Source of the DNA: WTAW01 sp050115915
GTDB taxonomy: Bacteria > Acidobacteriota > Aminicenantia > Aminicenantales > Aminicenantaceae
Length of the DNA: 64,000 bases
Direction of reading: 5' to 3'
Assembly (NCBI GenBank): GCA_050115915.1
Contig: JASFPP010000001.1
Coordinates: forward strand, 10,400-74,399
In this document: in pieces, positions 25,340 through 32,678 of the stretch
Numbering within the stretch: the stretch's first letter is position 1
Layout of the letters: each line of letters starts with the position of its first letter
Position numbers and translations under genes: made by a program
Notes under the pieces: model-generated
Told to the model about the DNA's origin: nothing
The model's input: the letters and a program-made list of their open reading frames with translations, nothing else
The model's database searches: none

Positions 25340-26926
25340 ATGCCTGAGACAAAACCGAAAGTAGAGAACAACACAAGTGCTCACTCCGAGCCAGAAGATA
25401 AAACCAAGGCCAAAAAGAAAACAAAGGAGTCGCATAAAGAAGGCCGTGTCGTTCAGATCATAGGGCCTGTTGTCGATATATTATTCAAGGATACAGAACT
25501 TCCAGAGATCTACAACGCAATCCGGATCACGAGCGAAGGATTCGGGAGTCACACTCCCAATGCCGTGGATGTCACCAAGAAGAAATACGGTATCCGTGCG
25601 GATGAAGACATTGTAAGCGGCTCGGAAGCCTCTACACTCGTGGACATCATCGTCGAGGTGGAGCAACACCTCGGGGAAGACAAAGTCCGTTGTGTATCCA
25701 TGCATCCGACGGATGGATTGGCTCGAGGGATGAAAGCCATAGACCTCGATGGTCCCATCCAGGTTCCGGTGGGCGAGCCTACCCTGGGGAGATTGATCAA
25801 TGTCATCGGAGAACCTGTGGATTACCAGGGTCCCATAAAAGCGCCTATCAGGTATCCGATCCATCGGCCTCCTCCATCTCTGGAAGATCAGAGCACAAAA
25901 CTCGAGATGTTCGAAACAGGAATCAAGGTCATCGACCTCATCCAGCCCTTTCTTAAAGGAGGGAAGATTGGACTTTTTGGAGGGGCAGGAGTGGGAAAGA
26001 CGGTTATCATCATGGAACTCATCAACAATGTCGCCCAGCAGCATGGAGGCTATTCTGTTTTTGCTGGGGTGGGAGAACGGACGCGAGAAGGGAACGACCT
26101 GTGGTTGGAGATGAAAGAATCCGGTGTTCTCGAGAAGACATCTCTCATATACGGACAGATGACAGAGCCTCCGGGTGCGCGTCTACGTGTCGGTCTGGCC
26201 GCCCTCTCTGTCGCGGAATATTTCCGTGATGAAATGAACCAGGATATTCTCCTCTTTATTGACAATATATTCCGTTTTGTCCAAGCTGGGTCAGAAGTAT
26301 CGGCTCTTCTGGGTCGAATGCCATCGGCTGTGGGCTACCAGCCGAACCTGGCAACCGAACTCGGGGAGCTGGAAGAAAGGATCACCTCGACGCGGAAAGG
26401 ATCCATCACCTCTGTCCAGGCCATTTATGTGCCCGCGGATGATTTTACCGACCCGGCACCGGCGACGACTTTTTCACATCTGGACGCAACGACCAACCTG
26501 TCCAGGGCCCTCACGGAAATGGGGATCTATCCTGCGGTCGATCCTCTCGCATCCTACTCGCGCATTCTCGATCCCCGGGTGATCGGGGAGGAACATTATT
26601 CGGTCGCCCGTGAGGTCAAGGAGATCTTGCAGCGGTATAAGGACCTTCAGGATATCATCGCCATACTCGGTATGGAGGAACTCTCTGAGGAGGATAAGGT
26701 TGTCGTTTCCCGCGCCAGGAAAATCCAGCGATTTTTCTCGCAGCCCTTTAATGTGGCCGAGGAGTTTACGGGAAGAGCCGGCAAGTATGTCTCGGTCGAA
26801 GAGACAGTTCGAGGATTTAAGGAGATCTCAGAGGGACTCCATGACGATGTCCCCGAGCAGGCTTTCTACATGGTTGGTGGGATCGATGACGTGACAGAGA
26901 GAGCGGAGGAGCTGAGAGCGGCATGA
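25340..26926 (+). CDS. atpD: ATP synthase F1 subunit beta with charged N-terminal extension
   Basis: A 528-residue catalytic subunit. The P-loop GGAGVGKTVIIMEL, the catalytic GERTREGNDLW glutamate region, DNIFRFVQAGSEVSALLGRMPSAVGYQP and a SYSRILDP segment are conserved. Before the usual start (GRVVQIIGPVVDI) lie about 35 extra residues rich in Lys, Glu, Thr and Ser and predicted to be disordered. There is no internal ATG or GTG in frame that would remove them, so the extension seems real. GGAGAGAAAA precedes the ATG. Confidence 0.97.
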   Translation: MPETKPKVENNTSAHSEPEDKTKAKKKTKESHKEGRVVQIIGPVVDILFKDTELPEIYNAIRITSEGFGSHTPNAVDVTKKKYGIRADEDIVSGSEASTLVDIIVEVEQHLGEDKVRCVSMHPTDGLARGMKAIDLDGPIQVPVGEPTLGRLINVIGEPVDYQGPIKAPIRYPIHRPPPSLEDQSTKLEMFETGIKVIDLIQPFLKGGKIGLFGGAGVGKTVIIMELINNVAQQHGGYSVFAGVGERTREGNDLWLEMKESGVLEKTSLIYGQMTEPPGARLRVGLAALSVAEYFRDEMNQDILLFIDNIFRFVQAGSEVSALLGRMPSAVGYQPNLATELGELEERITSTRKGSITSVQAIYVPADDFTDPAPATTFSHLDATTNLSRALTEMGIYPAVDPLASYSRILDPRVIGEEHYSVAREVKEILQRYKDLQDIIAILGMEELSEEDKVVVSRARKIQRFFSQPFNVAEEFTGRAGKYVSVEETVRGFKEISEGLHDDVPEQAFYMVGGIDDVTERAEELRAA

Positions 26927-27201
26927 GCGAAGGCTTGCCTGCGTCTCTTAAACTTCGTGTGATCACATCGAATGAGGTTCTTGTGGATGACGAAGTGGAT
27001 GAGGTCGCCCTACCGAGCCTCCAAGGGTATTTGGGCATTCTTCCCGGACACAGAAGCTTGCTTGTCGCTCTTGGAGAGGGGACAATCGAATACCGTAAAG
27101 CCCAGTCGATGAAACACGTTCTTGTCGTTGGAGGGTATGCAAGGGTAGAGCCTGAAAGCGTTCTTGTTTTCACCGAACCGGGGGAAAATGAGCCTAGATG
27201 A
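26923..27201 (+). CDS. atpC: ATP synthase F1 subunit epsilon, beta-sandwich domain only
   Basis: A 92-residue epsilon subunit. It has the N-terminal beta sandwich that binds gamma and the c ring (LKLRVITSNEVLVDDEVDEVALPS, LGILPGHRSLLVALGEG, VVGGYARVEPESVLVFTE). The protein stops where the C-terminal two-helix hairpin would begin; typical epsilon subunits have about 130-140 residues. That hairpin is the ATP-hydrolysis brake, so this enzyme may lack epsilon inhibition (inference). It overlaps the atpD stop by four bases and the next gene by 14. Confidence 0.92.
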   Translation: MSEGLPASLKLRVITSNEVLVDDEVDEVALPSLQGYLGILPGHRSLLVALGEGTIEYRKAQSMKHVLVVGGYARVEPESVLVFTEPGENEPR

Positions 27202-27940
27202 CCAACTAAAGGGTGAAGACGAAACTCTTGATACCTTCTACCATGGACGCATCCGTGTCTTTCAGAAAAAGAAGGGATACCGGTTTTCCATCGATGCACC
27301 TCTTCTCGCAGACTTTATCCAGACAAAGGAAACGGACAGAATCCTGGAATTGGGGACAGGAAACGGGATTGTATCGCTGCTCTTGAGTATCAAGCCTTTC
27401 TCAAGCTTGACAGCTGTGGAGATCCAAGCATCTTTGGCAGATCTAGCCAGAAGGAATGTCAGACTCAACAACTGTGAAGACAGGATCCATGTTATCCACA
27501 CCGATCTCCGTGTTTTTTCTGAGAGAGAGAAATATGATGTGGTGTTTTCCAATCCGCCTTACATAAAACGAAACACAGGGCACTTGAGCGAATCGGACGA
27601 GAAGTCCGTGGCAAAACATGAGTTAAAATGCACTATTTCTGATATAATGCAGAAAACTGAAGAATTATTGGCAACGCAGGGAGTGGCTTATTATATCTAT
27701 CCTGCAACGAGAGAAAAGGATTTTATGCGAACGATGGAAGAGATGCAGTTGAGGATTCGGAACATCCGCTATGTCTATCCCCAAAAAGGCAGCGCTCCCA
27801 ATTTTTTTCTTGTGAGCATGGACTTTGACTCTCTGGGGGCCCAAAAGCTGCGCCCGCTTATCCTGTATGAAAAAAAAGGCGATTACACCGCTGAAGCGCA
27901 GGAAATATTCACGGGAAGGATCCATGATCCGGCTGATTAA
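27188..27940 (+). CDS. tRNA1(Val)-A37 N6-methyltransferase-like enzyme (TrmN6 family)
   Basis: A 250-residue Rossmann methyltransferase of the HemK/TrmN6/YfiC group. KKGYRFSIDAPLLADFI precedes motif I (ILELGTGNGIVSLLL), and the amino-methylating tetrapeptide NPPY occurs in VVFSNPPYIKRNTG. It probably methylates N6 of an adenine in tRNA. The chosen ATG at 27188 lies inside atpC with GGGGGAAA just before it; a TTG at 27164 is less likely. It ends 17 bases inside the exporter permease gene, so it is transcribed with the operon tail. tRNA specificity is family-based inference. Confidence 0.82.
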   Translation: MSLDDQLKGEDETLDTFYHGRIRVFQKKKGYRFSIDAPLLADFIQTKETDRILELGTGNGIVSLLLSIKPFSSLTAVEIQASLADLARRNVRLNNCEDRIHVIHTDLRVFSEREKYDVVFSNPPYIKRNTGHLSESDEKSVAKHELKCTISDIMQKTEELLATQGVAYYIYPATREKDFMRTMEEMQLRIRNIRYVYPQKGSAPNFFLVSMDFDSLGAQKLRPLILYEKKGDYTAEAQEIFTGRIHDPAD

Positions 27941-28745
27941 GAACCTGGTGAGCCTGTACAAGTACAGGGTTCTCATCCAAAACCTCGTGAGCCGCGAATT
28001 GAAAGCCCGCTATCGGGGAACGGTGTTGGGATTCTTTTGGTCTTTTTTTAATCCGTTCCTTTTGCTCGTCGTCTACACGGTTGTGTTCGGTTTTATCATC
28101 ATGCCCAGAGATCCTGCTTTCGAGGGCTCGCCCTGGTTGTATGCGCTCTTCCTCTTCTGTGGGTTGCTCCCCTGGCAAGTCTGGTTCGTTGCCTCGTCCC
28201 TCGAATCGGCAAATGTGCTGATCATACAGGGAAATCTGATAAAGAAGATTCTGTTCCCTGTGGAGATCCTCCCTGTCGTTGTGGTCTCGAGCAATTTTAT
28301 TCATTTCCTCTTCGGCCTTCCCATCCTGCTCATTTTTGTTCCGATCCTGGGCGGACACTATTCGCCCTATCTCCTCCTCTTGCCGGTTGTCGTTTTAGTC
28401 CATTTTGTATTCACACTGGGATTCAGTTTTCTCGTCTCCTCCTTAACAGTGCACTTTAGGGATATCAGGGATATCCTTGCAAATCTCTTGACCTTCTGGT
28501 TTTTTGCGACACCCATCATCTATCCCATGACCTTTTCAACTGTCCAGGAATCCTCTGTTCTTAAAAATCTCCTCAACCTGAACCCCATGACACACATCAT
28601 GCAGGGATATCAATACTGTGTGTTTTATGGGGATCTTTTTCACTGGAAACGCTTGGGCGTCACCTTTATCGTATCGCTCATTCTGCTGTTCGTCGGATAC
28701 TCTATCTTTGACAGGCTGCGGGATTCTTTTCCCGAGGAGGTATAG
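27924..28745 (+). CDS. ABC-2 type polysaccharide export permease (Wzm/RfbD-like)
   Basis: A 273-residue inner-membrane protein of about six helices. It starts MIRLIKNLVSLYKYRVLIQNLVSRELKARYRGTVLG, the usual cytoplasmic amphipathic lead of O-antigen export permeases, and ends with the SPEEV-like SFPEEV tail. With the next gene it exports a lipid-linked polysaccharide (O-antigen, capsule or teichoic-acid type) to the periplasm. The ATG at 27924 has GGGAAGGA four bases upstream; longer in-frame starts lie deep inside the previous gene. Confidence 0.92.
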   Translation: MIRLIKNLVSLYKYRVLIQNLVSRELKARYRGTVLGFFWSFFNPFLLLVVYTVVFGFIIMPRDPAFEGSPWLYALFLFCGLLPWQVWFVASSLESANVLIIQGNLIKKILFPVEILPVVVVSSNFIHFLFGLPILLIFVPILGGHYSPYLLLLPVVVLVHFVFTLGFSFLVSSLTVHFRDIRDILANLLTFWFFATPIIYPMTFSTVQESSVLKNLLNLNPMTHIMQGYQYCVFYGDLFHWKRLGVTFIVSLILLFVGYSIFDRLRDSFPEEV

Positions 28746-30026
28746 TTGGTTGCCATAGATGTGGATCATGTGACACGCATATATCAGAAGTACTCTGCCC
28801 AGCACCGCTTCAAAACCTTCAAGAGTGCGATCGTCAAGGGGGATTTTTTCAAGTCCCTCCGACCGGATGAACTCGTCACAGCATTGGATAATGTAAGTTT
28901 TCAAGTCGAAAAAGGCACCACGTTCGGCGTGATCGGAGAGAATGGCTCGGGGAAGAGCACTCTGCTCAAGGTGATCACCGGAATCGCCAAGCCCACATCC
29001 GGCTCTGTGAGTGTCGATGGAAAAGTCTCTGCACTCATCGAGCTAGGGGCGGGTTTTCATCCGGAGATCTCAGGGCGGGAGAACATCTTTATAAACGGCA
29101 TCATGTTGGGTCTTTCCAAAAAAGAGATCACGGAAAAATTCGACGACATAGTCCGGTTTGCAGAGCTCGAAGAATTCATCGATGCCCCCGTCAAAACATA
29201 TTCGTCAGGAATGCATATGCGCCTCGGATTTTCCGTCGCCATCAACGTTAATCCCGATATTTTGCTCATCGATGAGGTCCTGGCTGTAGGGGATGCCTCT
29301 TTTGTGCCCAAGTGTTTGGATCGGATCGATGATTTCCGCAGGAGGAAGAAAACCATCCTTTTCGTCAGTCATGATCTATCTACGGTCGAAAAGATTTGCG
29401 ATCGAGTCGTCTGGTTAAAGCACGGGAAGATCCAGACGATGGGGGAGCCCAAGCGGGTTGTGGATGCCTATCTCCAGGATGTTGCTGAAAAGCAGGAAGA
29501 GGAATTCGAGAGGCGCCAGCAGGAGGTCGAGGTCGAAGAGAGTTTCGCGGAGGAGCGGAGGGAAAACCGCTGGGGCAAAAGAGAGATCGAGATCAAAAAA
29601 GTGAGGCTGAAGGATCTGGATGGCACCGAGAAACATGTTTATTCCCCTGATGAGGGAATGATTATAGAGATGGATGTCATGGCCTATTCTCGGATCGAGG
29701 ATTTTGTGTTCGGGATCGGAATATACAATCCGAAGGGCATCAGTTGTTACGGGACAAACACACATCTGGAAGAGTTTATACCGCAGATCATCGAAGGGGA
29801 GGGCCGCGTCAGCTTTCGGATAGAAAGGCTCGGCCTCATCAACGGGACCTACTATTTGGATGTAGCCGCGCATAAAAAAGATGGCTACCCCTACGATTAT
29901 CACCGCAATCTGTATTCATTCATGATCTCCTCTACCAAAAAGGATGTGGGGATCCTGCGGCCGGAACATTCCTGGGAGTTCTCCTCCAGGATCAAGATCA
30001 AGCCCCCCACCGAAAAGGGAGAGTGA
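28746..30026 (+). CDS. ABC polysaccharide export ATPase with C-terminal Wzt glycan-binding domain
   Basis: A 426-residue protein. The ATPase half (1-240) has Walker A GENGSGKST, signature YSSGMHMRLGFS and Walker B ILLIDEVLAVGD. A Glu/Arg-rich linker (245-275) leads to a Wzt_C-type beta-sandwich (about 280-415) with IEMDVMAYSRIEDFVFGIGIYNPKGISCYGTNT. Such C-terminal domains recognise the non-reducing cap of the exported glycan, so export here is probably cap-dependent. Start TTG 28746 directly follows the permease stop, with GAGGAGG upstream. Confidence 0.93.
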   Translation: MVAIDVDHVTRIYQKYSAQHRFKTFKSAIVKGDFFKSLRPDELVTALDNVSFQVEKGTTFGVIGENGSGKSTLLKVITGIAKPTSGSVSVDGKVSALIELGAGFHPEISGRENIFINGIMLGLSKKEITEKFDDIVRFAELEEFIDAPVKTYSSGMHMRLGFSVAINVNPDILLIDEVLAVGDASFVPKCLDRIDDFRRRKKTILFVSHDLSTVEKICDRVVWLKHGKIQTMGEPKRVVDAYLQDVAEKQEEEFERRQQEVEVEESFAEERRENRWGKREIEIKKVRLKDLDGTEKHVYSPDEGMIIEMDVMAYSRIEDFVFGIGIYNPKGISCYGTNTHLEEFIPQIIEGEGRVSFRIERLGLINGTYYLDVAAHKKDGYPYDYHRNLYSFMISSTKKDVGILRPEHSWEFSSRIKIKPPTEKGE

Positions 30027-30070
30027 TCAAATTCGAAACAGGAATATTTGCGATGGAGTACGGAAAAATG

Positions 30071-30098
30071 TTGCAATCGTGCGGGGTATTTGTATAAT
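30071..30098 (+). promoter_or_regulatory. promoter for the DUF2061 gene
   Basis: TTGCAA (30071-30076), a 16-base spacer and TATAAT (30093-30098), 18 bases before the ATG at 30117. Confidence 0.5.
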
Positions 30099-30116
30099 GT
30101 TCGCCAGGAGTTTGTA

Positions 30117-30440
30117 ATGGCCACCAAGAACAAGAAACATGGACGGGAAGCCCATTCGCGGACAGTTGCCAAAGCGATCAGCTGGCGGATCATCGCCACT
30201 CTAACGACGATGACGGCAGTGTATATTTTTACAGGAGAGTGGTTGATCACCATAGGTGTGGGCGTCGTAGAAGTGATCGCGAAGATCACATTTTACTATC
30301 TTCATGAAAGGGTGTGGCACAAAATTTCCTGGGGAAAAGAAAAACATCCCCTCTCTACCATTCCGGTCAAAGGGGAGATCACGCCCGATGACATGGATAA
30401 AATCAGGGATCAACTCCGCGAACTGGGTTACCTTGACTGA
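30117..30440 (+). CDS. DUF2061 family small membrane protein
   Basis: A 107-residue protein with SRTVAKAISWRIIATLTTMTAVYIFTGEWLITIGVGVVEVIAKITFYYLHERVW. This is the DUF2061 pattern of two membrane helices with an invariant SWR and YYLHERxW. The soluble C-terminal 30 residues are acidic. The family often lies near sulphate-assimilation or envelope genes, and its molecular role is unknown. I take ATG 30117, preceded by CAGGAG, over upstream GTG/ATG options that would overlap the promoter. Confidence 0.85.
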   Translation: MATKNKKHGREAHSRTVAKAISWRIIATLTTMTAVYIFTGEWLITIGVGVVEVIAKITFYYLHERVWHKISWGKEKHPLSTIPVKGEITPDDMDKIRDQLRELGYLD

Positions 30441-30520
30441 GATAAAACCAGACTCTTATCAATCATTTCTGGACTTGGCTGAGGGATGAACCGCTAAAGG
30501 GAACAAAACTTCTATCCAAT

Positions 30521-31006
30521 ATGAACACGAAGGTGAAAAAGCTCAGTGAGCTGAAAAAACTCAGGGTGAAATATAAAAAAGAGGGAGAGACGGTCGTTTT
30601 TACAAACGGATGTTTCGATGTGCTTCATAGCGGCCACATCCATCTCTTCAGACAAGCTAAGAAGCGGGGGAATATCCTTATCGTTGCAGTTAACGATGAT
30701 CTGTCTGTTCGAAAACTGAAAGGACCGGCCAGGCCAATTTTCCCGCTCGAGGAACGCTTGGAGGTTCTGGATGCCGTGGAAACCATCGATTACCTGATAT
30801 CTTTTTCCCAGTCAACACCACGGGAACTCATTCAGGCACTCCTTCCCGATGTGCTTGTTAAGGGGGGGGATTGGAAACCCGATGAAGTTGTGGGGAGGGA
30901 AGAGGTGGAGGGGGCGGGGGGAGAGGTCTTCATTATCCCCTATCTGCCCGGGATATCCTCCTCCGAGATCCTCAGTAAAATAAAAGGCCCGCCGTCTGGA
31001 TCATAA
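30521..31006 (+). CDS. HldE-type D-glycero-beta-manno-heptose 1-phosphate adenylyltransferase
   Basis: A 161-residue nucleotidyltransferase matching the C-terminal half of HldE/RfaE2. TNGCFDVLHSGHIHLFRQAKK carries the HxGH nucleotide motif, VAVNDDLSVRKLKGPARPI and VKGGDWKPDEVVGREEV follow, and it ends ISSSEILSKI. It activates heptose-1-phosphate with ATP or CTP to give ADP/CDP-heptose, the donor for GT9 heptosyltransferases such as the one at 2364. The kinase half is absent and should lie elsewhere. It overlaps at its 3' end with an inverted repeat that works better as a terminator on the other strand. Confidence 0.92.
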   Translation: MNTKVKKLSELKKLRVKYKKEGETVVFTNGCFDVLHSGHIHLFRQAKKRGNILIVAVNDDLSVRKLKGPARPIFPLEERLEVLDAVETIDYLISFSQSTPRELIQALLPDVLVKGGDWKPDEVVGREEVEGAGGEVFIIPYLPGISSSEILSKIKGPPSGS

Positions 31007-31021
31007 CAGACAGCAGGCCTT
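30976..31021 (-). terminator. intrinsic terminator (minus strand) of the micro-transcript
   Basis: Read on the minus strand, AAGGCC(T)GCTGTCTG pairs with CAGACGGC(G)GGCCTT around an 8-base loop and is followed by a T-rich TTTTATTTTA. The hairpin spans 31021-30984, with the tail to about 30976. Read on the plus strand there is no T tract, so it terminates minus-strand transcription best, while also overlapping the end of the HldE gene. Confidence 0.7.
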
Positions 31022-31062
31022 ATAATTCCATATTCAATTATTCGAGCAGTTTTGTATCTTGC

Positions 31063-31125
31063 TCAGGATTCCTGTAGACAGCCTTCTGAACAATGAGCGA
31101 TTCTGGGTACAGCATATCGTTTCAT
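31063..31125 (-). CDS. 20-residue ORF in an isolated micro-transcript (possible peptide)
   Basis: Between its own promoter (31194-31166) and its own terminator (to 30976) is an ATG at 31125. AAGGAGG sits five bases before it, the best ribosome-binding site in this region. It encodes 20 residues: MKRYAVPRIA then HCSEGCLQES, with two cysteines (12, 16) in a HCxxxC arrangement. A second ATG at 31115 in another frame opens a 25-residue ORF (31115-31038: MLYPESLIVQ, KAVYRNPEQD, TKLLE) without a ribosome-binding site at good spacing. I recognise neither peptide. The transcript could instead be a small RNA. No modifying enzyme lies next to it; the upstream neighbour on this strand is a secreted C26-like protein. 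Confidence 0.5.
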   Translation of the reverse strand: MKRYAVPRIAHCSEGCLQES

Positions 31126-31165
31126 TTTGGCCTCCTTCCCTATTCGGGAGCACTATTGTTTATTT

Positions 31166-31194
31166 AGTATATAGTATTACTCAGATATAGTCAA
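31166..31194 (-). promoter_or_regulatory. near-consensus sigma70 promoter of the micro-transcript
   Basis: On the minus strand TTGACT (31194-31189), exactly 17 bases, and TATACT (31171-31166). It begins 15 bases after the stop of the C26-like gene. Predicted initiation near 31159 gives a transcript of roughly 185 bases to the terminator. Confidence 0.7.
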
Positions 31195-31208
31195 GTGAGT
31201 TTGTCCAG

Positions 31209-32387
31209 TTATCGTTTATCCCGGATGTTCCTCTTCTCCTGTTTGGCCGTGTGATGGGTTTTGACCTGTCCGAAGAACCATGCCCAGATTTTTTTGTTGA
31301 ACTCCAGGCTTGGGGGATTTTTCTTAAGGAGGGAGAGGAAGCTGACCTCCTCTGTGTCTTCTGGTGTCCATTTGAATGTGTAGTCAGTGTTCCAGAGTTC
31401 AGGAAAGTCGGGGTGGAATTGAACGCCGAGAACGTTCGGATATTTCTCATGCTCTATGCCCTCGACCACACGTCCATCGGCGGATGTGGCATTGGTCTTG
31501 ATCCCTTTCCCCAATTTCCCGAACGCCTGGTGGTGTGCGCTTATTACCAAGGGACGGTCCCTCTCTCTGAACCCCAGTTCGGCTGTGAATTTGCCCCCCT
31601 TGCAGAGAACGATCGGATGCAAAAGGTAGGGATAGAGCTTGAGTTCCGGATGAATCCTGCTGTATGGATTTCTGTGCCAGTCGTTTTGTTCCGAGTGGAT
31701 GACATCCTCGATAAAATTCCTCCCGTATAGTTGAGACTGAATATCTTGGATCAAGGTCCCTCCGGTGCCCACGTTCAGACTCTGGGCTCCGAGACAAATA
31801 CACAACACGGGAAATTTTGGAGCGGACTCCATGAGCCCCACAAAGCCAGGGTTCTGCAATCCCCCGAAAAGATGAAAGATGAATGAGACCTCAAGGAAAT
31901 GGCGATAAGGGGTATGGATCGAGGTCAAGAGCCTTGTTTTTTCGCCATAGACATAGGGGGGGATGTCTGCACCTCCAAAAAAGATAAGGCCATCCGCATT
32001 TTCGAATATAGTCTTGAATTCTGCTGTCATTTCATTCTTCTGGAAAAGGGAATGGACATCGATTGTCCCTTTAATCGTGTGGAATTTGATCCAATCGATA
32101 TTTTTCTCTTCAACTTGGGTTTTGGCCTTTTCGAAATCTGTCATTTGTTTCTCATGCAGGATTCCCACAACGACTAGACCCTTCGGGGAAAGAAGCTCTT
32201 GTTTTTTCAACTCCATGAGAGATTCGATGACAAATGGGGCCGGGTGGAGGATAGCAACGACTACCCGATCATTGTCTTTTTCCGCCGAATGGAAATACGG
32301 GTCTTGGGCAAACACAAGAGTGAATGGACTCAGAATTAGAGAAACACAGAGGAATATTAAAACCCTTAGAAAGTCCGTCTTTTTCAT
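31209..32387 (-). CDS. secreted class I glutamine amidotransferase-like protein (peptidase C26 family)
   Basis: A 392-residue protein with an N-terminal signal peptide (residues 1-28, ending VFAQD). The body shows the triad of gamma-glutamyl hydrolase/PuuD-like enzymes: Cys in LCICLGAQSLNVGTGGTLIQD and His in VLGVQFHPDFPELW, with Glu a few residues later. An exported amidotransferase-fold enzyme would be expected to hydrolyse gamma-glutamyl or similar amide bonds in the periplasm; the substrate is unknown. It is preceded by a strong promoter and appears monocistronic. The micro-transcript starts right after it. Confidence 0.75.
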   Translation of the reverse strand: MKKTDFLRVLIFLCVSLILSPFTLVFAQDPYFHSAEKDNDRVVVAILHPAPFVIESLMELKKQELLSPKGLVVVGILHEKQMTDFEKAKTQVEEKNIDWIKFHTIKGTIDVHSLFQKNEMTAEFKTIFENADGLIFFGGADIPPYVYGEKTRLLTSIHTPYRHFLEVSFIFHLFGGLQNPGFVGLMESAPKFPVLCICLGAQSLNVGTGGTLIQDIQSQLYGRNFIEDVIHSEQNDWHRNPYSRIHPELKLYPYLLHPIVLCKGGKFTAELGFRERDRPLVISAHHQAFGKLGKGIKTNATSADGRVVEGIEHEKYPNVLGVQFHPDFPELWNTDYTFKWTPEDTEEVSFLSLLKKNPPSLEFNKKIWAWFFGQVKTHHTAKQEKRNIRDKR

Positions 32388-32420
32388 TTCTCAATCTCCA
32401 ATAGACATTTCTAGGCTTGG

Positions 32421-32449
32421 ATTATATTTTTTAAGTGCATTTTTGGCAA
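32421..32449 (-). promoter_or_regulatory. promoter for the secreted C26-like gene
   Basis: On the minus strand TTGCCA (32449-32444), 17 bases, TATAAT (32426-32421). The rest of the divergent gap to 32678 holds one small inverted repeat, AACCGTGA (32480-32487) with TCACGGTT (32534-32541), and nothing else I can support. Confidence 0.6.
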
Positions 32450-32678
32450 GTATTTATAGAGAGTAACGAGTTTCACTCAAACCGTGAGGACATGAATTCT
32501 CGATGACAGTATTGAGTAACACAGTGTCTTCTGTCACGGTTCTTGAAAAACATTTAAAGGCACCCCAATTAATGAATTTAAATCCAGGCTAAACCTTTTC
32601 GTGATGCGATGCGTTTATATAAGGTGATGCCTCAATTAAAGGAATGAGGATGGTTTTTTTCAAGGAGCTGCAAAAATA

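Noticed and set aside
30984..31021. Plus-strand terminator for the HldE-type gene
   Set aside because: The hairpin is real, but on the plus strand it is not followed by a T tract; the T tract is on the minus strand, so I assigned it there.
32503..32592. 29-codon ORF in the gap upstream of the DUF5916 gene (MTVLSNTVSS...)
   Set aside because: No ribosome-binding site at sensible spacing and no promoter or terminator framing it, in contrast to the micro-transcript at 31 kb.
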